NCBI GenBank assembly: GCA_947184155.2 | Contig: CAMXCT020006638.1 | Location: forward strand, 303,001-367,000 | Direction: 5' to 3' | Length of the DNA: 64,000 nucleotides | DNA from: Cladocopium goreaui | Taxonomy: Eukaryota; Sar; Dinophyceae; Suessiales; Symbiodiniaceae | Translations under genes and position numbers: made by a program | Notes under the pieces: model-generated | Databases searched by the model: none | Told to the model about the DNA's origin: nothing | Seen by the model: only the letters and a program-made list of their open reading frames with translations | Shown here: piece by piece, positions 56,201-64,000 of the stretch | How positions within the stretch are numbered: position 1 is the first letter of the stretch | Layout: every line of letters starts with the position of its first letter

Positions 56201-59200
56201 TGCATTTATGCATCACTTATGCACTTATGTCTGGTAGGGTAGAGCAACCCAAAGTCATTGCAGGCCATGTTTGCTATTTGTGAATATCACGTTCATTAGA
56301 ACCTCTTGTAATATCATTGCGTCACATGTTTTCCTGGTGTAAGCATATCATTCCATATCATTCATCATCATTCATCATATCTCCATTATCGTTCCATATC
56401 TACATCATTATAAAAATATGACTTTCCATCTTCATTTTCTTCATTTTCATATCTTCACCTGGCTCAGATCTGGATCCCTGGAGGCCTCGCATTGGTTAGA
56501 CGAGGAGAACTTCCCGCGATGGCCTTTCTCGAGGCGGCCACACAGGGAACCTGTCGTGGACGTCCTTCGACTCATGGCCATTGCGACGCCCATCGTGACG
56601 ATCTTCACAGGGATGGCCACTGGCCCCAGGGCGAGCGGCAAGTTGAAGATCATTGAAAATGTGATTATGTAATATATGTTATATATATATGTATACACAT
56701 ATATATAAATATATATATATTATTTATATAATTATCTTTGTATGTAGCTTCAGTATTTGCAGGGTTCTTTGACACTCAACGTAGCTGGGTGCAATTAGGG
56801 CGCTGCCCAACACATCATGATCACCATGTCACCAGCTTCATGTTTCGCAGTCGCCAGTTACATTTCCGGGTTGCCCAGACACCATGCGCAACCTCACCAT
56901 GTGCAACCTCCATGTTCTTGAGATTCTTTAACGTAGCTTTGCTGGGTCTATCGGGGTGCTGGGGCCTTTCAATATTGTCTACAACTTGGTGCGTCATGTG
57001 GTTTTGAATTCTTGGCCGAGGTGACTCTTGTGCATCTGTGGCGTCATCATGTGAATTTGGAGCGGGCTTTTGACAGAGGCATGGCAGGATGACTCAGACT
57101 CTCAGAACACTTTGCTCTCCATATTCGAGCCTCATTTTGGGAAATCGGCCGTGTTATGATGTAAAGATATGAGACAAGCTGGGATGAGCTGGGATGAGGG
57201 CAGGCCTCCATTGGTATCCTTCCCATAGCCACGATTTGGCGATGCAAGTTGCAGCAATGCCATTGTGCCTCGGCAAATTTCAACATTCACATCTTGCCAC
57301 TTGTCTTTGCGGGGACACTGCAGAATACATTGTGCAATTTGCGTTTCCATCCGTGTGCGGATATGCAAAGCGCATCTGAGGATTTATGGCGTTTTTTCAT
57401 TGGACTGTGTGATTCAGACGTTGCTGCTGATGACTGGCCAGTGCTTTGTTAATGAAGCTGTCTCCCCGAAAATGTTGGACATGATGCGCCACATGACGGA
57501 GGAGCCGGGCAGTGCTCCACAAGTCTGTTAGATGAGCACCCCACAAATCCAAAGAGTTTACGTATTTTTTTCCATACCGTCTATGCCCGCCATGTTCGGA
57601 TTCAAAAGTTGCCTGCAGATTGCATACCCGGCAGGAGCGCTACAGCAGTAACTTGGAGCTTGCGGTGGCAACCTCAGCTGGAAAATTGAAACACCAGCGA
57701 TGCGTTGCAGTTGTGTTGTAGTTGTGCCGCAGCAACCGAGGATTTGTGTGAAGCATGGGCTCTGTACAATTTCGGCCGCTTGTGCTTGATGCGCATCCGC
57801 CGACAGATTCGCAGCTTGACAGATACGATGATGCTGCTGTCAGCTAGTCTGGACGTGGCATGTGAAACAGAACTGGTTTTGGTGACCTTTGGATTCAGTT
57901 TTTCACCGCCATGCCATGGCCTTTATTCTCACTTTATTCTCACTCGATGTGATTTCACCTGACTGGCTTTGTTCTGTCACGAGGACAAGAAGTGCCTATG
58001 CTCCGTGCGTCCTTGGCAAGTTTGGATGAAGATCAGCAACGAGGTATTCTGATTTTCCGCGACCCTGAGCATTTTCTTTTTCGGCCTCTGGAAGTCACAA
58101 CTGGCATCGGTTAGGCCCTCAGATGATGTCCACAAGACTGTCAAAAAATGCCACGCAATTGGAAAAATCAAGAAACTGCATGGGTTTTGGTTTCCCTTGG
58201 GACAACTCAAAACAGTTTCCAGCTCCAGTCATGTGAACTTCATTTAGTAACGCTCAGGTGTGAAGTTCTTCGTGTACACCTGTGTCGCGAAGTCATTGCG
58301 CCATGGCTGAGTTTTGATCGAGAGCCGAAGCCAAACAGCATGACGGTCAGCAAAGTGCACAAGTCCTGGAGCGTTTAAAGGAACCGACTCTGGTTGAAAT
58401 GCAATGGCCCATGATTGTTCATGTGTTTTTTCGGCAGGTTTCAGCCACGAATTTCAGCCGGTGGCAGATATTTCGATATTTCGTAGCTCCACCCTAACCC
58501 ATGTTATGGCCCCAAGCCTTAATCCTAACCCCGCCCAGCCCTCGTTTGCACAGCCCTGATTTGTTTCTACAAACCGCACGAACATTGAAAGTCATTTTGG
58601 ACTACACAGAATTGCGATTGGAGTTGAAATGAATTCAATTTGAATTTGTTTTATCAGGAGGTCAACATACTTAAGTATGTTTCAAGTGCGTTCCAAGAGT
58701 GTTGCGCTGCGTCGTTCTCTCCCGAACGGCTCACAATCCGGTGACTCGCCAGGTTTGCTCTGACCGTCACCTTCGTGGCAGACACCTTTCACATCAGACT
58801 CTGCGATCAAGTTCCGTGGGTTTGCAGCCTCCTTCCCCTTATGGATGGAGCAGCATTCGTGTCTTCCACTATCGATGCCTGGCGCATTTTATGGTGATCT
58901 ATGCTGCATATATCTGCATATGGTGTATGGCGCATATGGCGCATATGGTTCTTTTATCTTCTTATCACTGCTCATTGCATTGGTTAATTATTCTTGTGAA
59001 GAAACCTTGTTCGTACGAACATACATAGACTGTCGGAAACCATGCAGGATCAGGTTTGAGTTTGTTGCAGCGCATGTAGAGCAGAAAGGTGATGCACTCT
59101 TTGCAGTCCGACTCTATACCGCTCTAAATTGATCTGATTTCGGCCTGAGGCCATTTTGAGCTTGATCGCTATAGAGCACGGATTCCATCAGATTCTGCGA

Positions 59201-60030
59201 TTGGAAGGGTTCGCGCCAGTGCTGAAATTTCTGGGTGTGAAGGTGCGCAGCGCAGGGCTCGCACAGCTCCACCTTGTCACCTTGAGCGTCGATCAATGTC
59301 GATCTCTTCCAAATTGACCCATATGAGTCGTTAGAAATGTCTTTCTTGGTTGGGTCTTACTCGGTTCTACCACCTGGGTCAGTAAGTATCCGCGTTTTAA
59401 GATGTAACCCAAGATACGAATTCACACGACCATAGAATACCATAGAATGCCATAGAATGCCATAGAATACCTAGTTACAATTAATCACATCTCCTTTGAC
59501 ATCAGCATATACATCAACGATAGATACCCCATGGGCAGTGTTGAAAACGTGCTTTTTGTCATGGCTCATGAAGTTGAAATTTGGCTCATGGCTTGACAGG
59601 TTTTGGTCACGGTGACCTGCATGCAGTCCCTGGTGATCAGCCTTTTCCACAAGCGGGACCTCCTAAAATCCGATGAAGCGAATCTCTGCAACGCAACTTT
59701 GGCTTTTTGACGTTCGCCAAGCTTCGATGAGGTTTGATGATTTTTAAATGATGTTCATAGTTTGGCGAAGTGCTGTGATCCAAACCTTTCTTGTACCTCA
59801 GCTCCTTCTGAAAAATTCAGAACCACGGTCTGGGAACAGTGCACAAGCTGACCTTAGAAAGCCATTGGTCTTGTTTGCTTGAAAAATATTCATAGCATGT
59901 CCAATCTTCAAGCAGAGAGATTTGCTCAAGAGTTTTCCTTGTTTTTGTTTGCCGCTTTTTCTATAAGCGTCACGCACTTGCGCGCTGAGGCGTGCTTGCT
60001 TTGCTTCGAAGTTCTTCCACTTTCAGTGCT
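50240..60030. other. Unassigned region with many exon-like segments
   Basis: No family recognised with confidence. Best exon-like segments on the + strand: 51269-51328 (reads AAFDFDKPKAKTENKDV before a GTGAGT donor); a gene start at ATG 52057 after a CACAG site (MMAEVEQLLQTFEDFRAFVE); 56466-56612 (reads VVDVLRLMAIATPIVTIFT, membrane-like) with 56940-57005 (VLGPFNIVYNLVRHVV); 57415-57530 (LLMTGQCFVNEAVSPKML); 59193-59300 (ILRLEGFAPVLKFLGVKV); 59605-59710 (QSLVISLFHKRDLLKSDEAN). They imply at least one further transcription unit, unidentified. Confidence 0.35.
53530..53790 (+). repeat. CTCATC and CAT/CGT triplet microsatellites
   Basis: (CTCATC)n at 53548-53575, then (CAT)n and (CGT)n at 53668-53790. 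Several frames on both strands stay open through the array and are not treated as genes. Confidence 0.9.
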
Positions 60031-60038
60031 GACATACC

Positions 60039-60170
60039 ATGCGTGGAAGCCACGTGGCGCTGGTGATGCTGGTGATTGGTATGATGCTGATTGCGGCTGG
60101 GGCTATGGCAACGTTGACGTTGGTCGGCTGGCCGGAGAAGGCAAGCCGATGCAATCCGCAAGCCAGAATG
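60039..60170 (+). CDS. Signal-peptide-encoding gene start, product unknown
   Basis: ATG 60039-60041 opens MRGSHVALVMLVIGMMLI and then AAGAMATLTLVGWPEK, a long hydrophobic segment after a basic start: signal peptide or membrane anchor. The frame runs to a TGA near 60171 but an intron is likely. A downstream open stretch at 60540-60720 (reads SWKKFLQKICGASKDRPW) could be a later exon; phase was not established. No family recognised. Confidence 0.35.
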
Positions 60171-60981
60171 CCTTGAAAATAGGGCCATCCGATGTTTCCT
60201 TACATGTTCTTTACATGCAGGAGAACGGTGGGGTTGGGTTGCTAATGGGGACAACCGATCATTCAAACTGGTAGAGTTCAACTGTCTGACAATATGTCCT
60301 GCAGAGGACAAAAGGCCCGTGCCAATGTTTAAATCTGGAGCTGTCTTTTTGCTTCATAACTTTTGCAACTCGCATAAAGGGATATCAGGAAGATGATAAT
60401 GAAGGAATCATGTTGCTTATCTTTCTTGAAAGCTGTTTGTTTTGGCGGTCTCTGCCATCTCTTGCAAGGTGACTGGGCGGAAAGCTATGCGGCCTTGGGA
60501 ACAAATAGCTCCACTTCATCGCGTGGTTTCAGGGTCCAAGTCGAAAAAGCCAAGCTGGAAGAAGTTTCTTCAGAAAATTTGCGGAGCTTCGAAAGATCGC
60601 CCGTGGCATCCAGAGATCCTCAAGGATCAGCATCCAGATCATTTTCCACCGAATCGCCACAAGGATCTCAAAGCTTTCAACACGATGGCTCTGAGCTTGT
60701 ACGATGGAAGTCTTTCTGCGACCTCAAGCGCGTGTGGTGAAAAGGGAGGGTTTGCCAGGATGCGCGGGATGCAGATCAGTGAGGGTTCTATGCGTCAAAC
60801 AACCCGTTGGAACAAAGAAAGATAAAAGAACATTGGGAAGACTTATAAATTATAAATGATTCGAATGACAATAGATGAGAGTTACAGAAGATACCAGCAG
60901 TTTGAAGAGTTTTGCCCTGCAGACTTTGCGAGCCAAGCCTCGGCTCATTGCAAGGATTCACATCCACTGCCTGCCAAAGCC

Positions 60982-61948
60982 ATGGCTCTTTTCATCTATC
61001 TGTGGTGCCTCCTTGGCATCCCAATAGCAGCCATACGATCCGATCTGGACACCGGTGACACCCTTGAGACTGATGAGGCACGTTCATGGCCAGCACGCTC
61101 CGCCGGTCAGGTAAAGGGAAAATTCAAACACTGGAATAGAAACAAGTCTAGAACCAGTAGCCAGTAGCCTATCCTTTCCAGTAGCCAGTGCGCTTGCCAC
61201 ATACAAGAAGGGTGCAACAATCATGATGAAATAGCATGAAACTTCAATGAATCATGTTGAATCATCTTGTGCGATTTGTTCGGCGAGGCATCCGTTCGCG
61301 AATTTGACCTCCAGAGACGCATGGGGCTCAATGCCACTGGCCTGGAGCGTTTGAAAGCGAATCTCACCGTCCACCAGGAGACACAGAGGATGTGCATTGC
61401 ATTCATTGCATCTGAATTTCAATATATTTCAATATGTTTCAATATGTTCGATATTCATTTTGTGCATCTATCGTGTAATAATCTTTTCAGATTTGTTGAC
61501 ATGATCATGGAACAGCTGAAGCTTGCAGTCCCCAGATATCTCAGGGAATGATCCATATTTGGGATGCTTCATTTTTCAATATGTTTCACATGTCAGCTTT
61601 GGGGGCAGTGTTCCTCCAATCTGCCAATAGCTGCAAAAGCTGTGTGCACAAATTGGATTTCGTTCACTGCATGCTCAACTGTTCGTTCCTGCAAGGAGAA
61701 ACCCCCAACGGTGGAGGAACTGCCTGCTGTTTGGAAGGACGCAAAAAGTTTGACATCCGTCGTACATCGTTTCGTTCAATGGTGTGTTTCGTTGCGCGCG
61801 TGTTTTTTGATGACTCATGTTGGCATGTTGGCTCCAGGACCGCATGAAGATAGTGAAGGAGTTGGGTTCTGGTGCCTTTGGTAGGATCTACCAGCTAGCA
61901 GCCACTTGCGACGGGACAAAGGACCATTTCGTGTCGATGAAATTCATG
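60982..61948 (+). CDS. Secretory-pathway protein kinase, N-terminal exons
   Basis: Exons in one frame: 60982-61110 (signal peptide MALFIYLWCLLGIPIAA, then an acidic stretch), 61288-61379 (DLQRRMGLNATGLERLK), 61491-61524 (FVDMIMEQLKL), 61696-61773 (EKPPTVEELPAVWKDAK), 61838-61948 (MKIVKELGSGAFGRIYQL, glycine-rich loop GxGxFG, then VSMKFM with the ATP-binding Lys). Donors are GT, GA, GC, GT and GC; acceptors AG. The catalytic loop, DFG and APE exons were not found before 64000 and probably lie to the right. The start ATG has a favourable context (GCC ATG G). A signal peptide before a kinase fold suggests an ER or secreted enzyme (inference). Confidence 0.75.
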
Positions 61949-62384
61949 GCCTCTCAGCGGACCCCCCCCGGGCCCCCCATTTATTTGAAAAAATCGACGC
62001 ATTACACAGATACTCCGAATATCCATAGATAGTGTCATGGCATTCAGAAGTAGTTACGATTAAATGATTAAAGTGTGCTTTTTTGGAGAGCTGGATTTTG
62101 GAGAAGAGCCACGCTTTGTCACTGGGCAAAATAACCGGGGAACAGATGCACAGACGCGCAAAAGAAGGCAAGACGAAGAATGTTACAAGATTACAATGAT
62201 GAATTCTTCATGTTGTTGAGAATGTAATGGGTACCTTGAAACAGGGCCGTCAAATCTTTAAATTCCCGTGCTCTTGTTGAATGGCGGTTGTTTTTGTTGC
62301 GTGCATTTTTGGATTTGTCTGCTGCTTTGCGCGCCCTTTTCTCCTGTTTTAATGTCTTCGCATTTGTTCTCAACGGCGGTTCTC
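61949..62384. other. Kinase downstream intron, no exon assigned
   Basis: No kinase subdomain could be placed here. A weak open segment near 62126-62190 (reads AKITGEQMHRRAKEGKTK) lacks a clear phase link. Confidence 0.3.
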
Positions 62385-62880
62385 CTATGTTGGGCCCATG
62401 TTGGGCCAAGTTGGGCCTTTGTTGGGCACATGTTGGCTCCACGTTGGGCCCATGCTGGGCCATCTTGGGCCTATGTTGCCCATGATGGGCCTATACTGGC
62501 GCTTTGGCAAGCATGTTGGGCCTATGTTGGGCCAAGTTGGGCCCATGTTGGGCCCCAAGTTGGGCCCATGTTGGGCCTTTGTTGGGCAAATGTTGGCTCC
62601 ACGTTGGGCCCATGTTGGGCCATCTTGGGCCTATGTTGCCCATGATGGGCCTATACTGGCGCTTTGGCAAACATGTTGGGCCTATGTTGGGCCATGTTCG
62701 GCCCATGTTGGGCCATGTTGGGCCAATTTGGGCCATGCGGAGCCCATCTTGGGCCTATGTTGCCCATGATGGGCCTGTACTGGCGCTATGGTTAGGCATG
62801 TTGGGCGATGTTTGGGCCATGTTGGGCCAAGTTTTGGGCCATGTTGGGCCAAGTTGGCCATGTTGAGCCCAAGTTTGGCA
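62385..62880 (+). repeat. TTGGGCC(C/T)ATG nested tandem repeat
   Basis: Basic 11-12-bp units such as CATGTTGGGCC and AAGTTGGGCC are arranged in a higher-order 160-bp period: TGTTGGCTCC at 62431 and 62591, CATGATGGGC at 62481 and 62641, with a shorter spacing to 62764. Frames on both strands stay open (VGPSWAHVGP-like on +). Probably non-coding array in or after the kinase gene. Confidence 0.9.
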
Positions 62881-64000
62881 AGCCACAAAACATGAACTTA
62901 GGACAAAAACCAAGGACCTTCCGAAGAGAGGTCTCCCAGCCGCCATTTCGTGCAAGACTGATTTCCTTCGAAAACGGAAGAGGGAGGAACTTTGTGCTGT
63001 AAGGGTCACCAAAGTTGCCGGACACGCCGGAGACCACCTTGATTGAACACCAGGCCTTAATTAACTACTACAGTAAGCCCCAACACTGTTTGACAAAAAC
63101 CTCAGAACTCTACAGGGAGCAGCAAGATCATGCGCGAAAAGGAAAGCAGTCTCACCATGTCTCACCGAAACCTTTGTGAAATGCCCAACTTTGATTCGCA
63201 TCATCGGCATCGTTGTGTTTCAGCGTTTTCTTGGTAGCACGCTTTCTTGGCATGCCGTGACGTGGCAAGGGAGTCATTCTTGTTCTTGGCAGCGCTTCGC
63301 TGCAGTATTTTTCCTGAAGCTTTTCTGAACAGAGGAGTTTGTTTTTCTCACTGTGGTTTCATGAGTTGTTTTCTTGTCTTTGTTTGTTTCATCGCGCTGT
63401 CCAAAGTCAAAACGTTGCAAAGTGAATGACATGAATGAGTTTGGGCGGCATGTGTCTGAAACGGGTAATAGGGGTGTTCATGCAACAATGTCATAAACAT
63501 GCTGCAAGCAAAAAGTTTTTCCTTCAAAAACCACGCTTTCCGCAGCTTGGCATTCCATGAAAGGCAACAGTAAGCAAAAACACCAGTCAGTTGCGGGGCA
63601 CACCACCAACAACATCACCCACCCCTCACTTGCACCTTAGCAATTTAAAAGAAAAAAAGGTTCCCGGGTCAGTGGCTCAGAAAGGGGACGATCTGGTGGC
63701 TTGGGGTCCTTTTGGGATGTAATTGTAATGGATTTTTTGGTTTTCATTTTCAGCAGGGAAGAAGAGACAGAATAGGACTGAAGGGGAAATTGCATGGATT
63801 TCTAGTTTGGCAATGTTGTGGCCCGCAATATAGAAAGGGCGTTTTTCCAAAAATGTTTCACGTTCGAACTTGTTTTGGTAGCTGTGTCCGTGTCATCATG
63901 GCTTTCTTCCGGGAAAGAACCAATAAAAACGGGTGATGAACAACGGTAGCTTGAGGCCTTTTGCCAGTGTGGTTGATATTCTGTTCCACCCACAAATTTG
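62881..64000. other. Right flank, no gene assigned
   Basis: Only short open frames with no family resemblance. No further exon of the kinase gene was found. Confidence 0.5.

Noticed and set aside
62191..63037. Repeat proteins rich in WAHVGP or its reverse-strand counterpart
   Set aside because: Produced by a stop-poor tandem repeat on both strands; no start context or conserved flank.
1..64000. tRNA, rRNA, CRISPR array or bacterial operon
   Set aside because: No cloverleaf, conserved rRNA segment, spacer-repeat array or ribosome-binding-site-led operon was seen; splicing is pervasive.

Overview
The window looks like nuclear DNA of a dinoflagellate, most likely a Symbiodiniaceae-type alga (inference). 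Genes are cut into many very short exons by AT-rich introns. Acceptors are nearly all AG followed by G. Donors are GC at least as often as GT, with some GA. All recognised host genes lie on the + strand, as in unidirectional dinoflagellate gene arrays. Exons were assembled by hand from reading-frame continuity, intron phase and family similarity, so single junctions may be off by a few bases.

Layout. 965-4561: C-lobe of a protein kinase whose 5' part lies outside the window, with a 94-bp tandem repeat and an ACA/ACT microsatellite in one intron. 4562-8840: no assigned gene. 8841-10586: a probable small membrane protein of the DUF3429/TMEM69 type. 11993-28016: selenoprotein O (SelO), an AMP-transferring pseudokinase, in about 29 exons; its last exon carries an in-frame TGA two codons before the stop, the usual SelO selenocysteine position. 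A complete protein disulfide isomerase gene (13061-18183, same strand, signal peptide, WCGHC, C-terminal EEDL) lies inside the 6.4-kb SelO intron 12276-18718. 28017-30300: the start of an unidentified gene.

30734-39389: a full-length Ty1/copia-type LTR retrotransposon on the - strand with apparently identical 383-bp LTRs, inserted in a GATA-type microsatellite. It has Gag, CCHC knuckle, protease, a cytosine-methyltransferase-like domain, integrase, reverse transcriptase and RNase H. A 10-bp tandem duplication splits the coding region in two, and a 195-codon frame is nested inside the first ORF.

42344-50239: a JmjC ribosomal oxygenase (NO66/MINA type) with a lysine-rich N-terminus and an HxD...H iron site. 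50240-60030: many exon-like segments, none firmly assigned. 60982 onward: a second kinase gene beginning with a signal peptide; its downstream part is not visible, and a WAHVGP-type tandem repeat follows at 62385-62880.

The host genes do not form a pathway. PDI (ER disulfide chemistry) and SelO (redox-linked AMPylation) are both redox-related, which makes their nesting worth checking. Small TIR elements of one family recur in introns across the left half.
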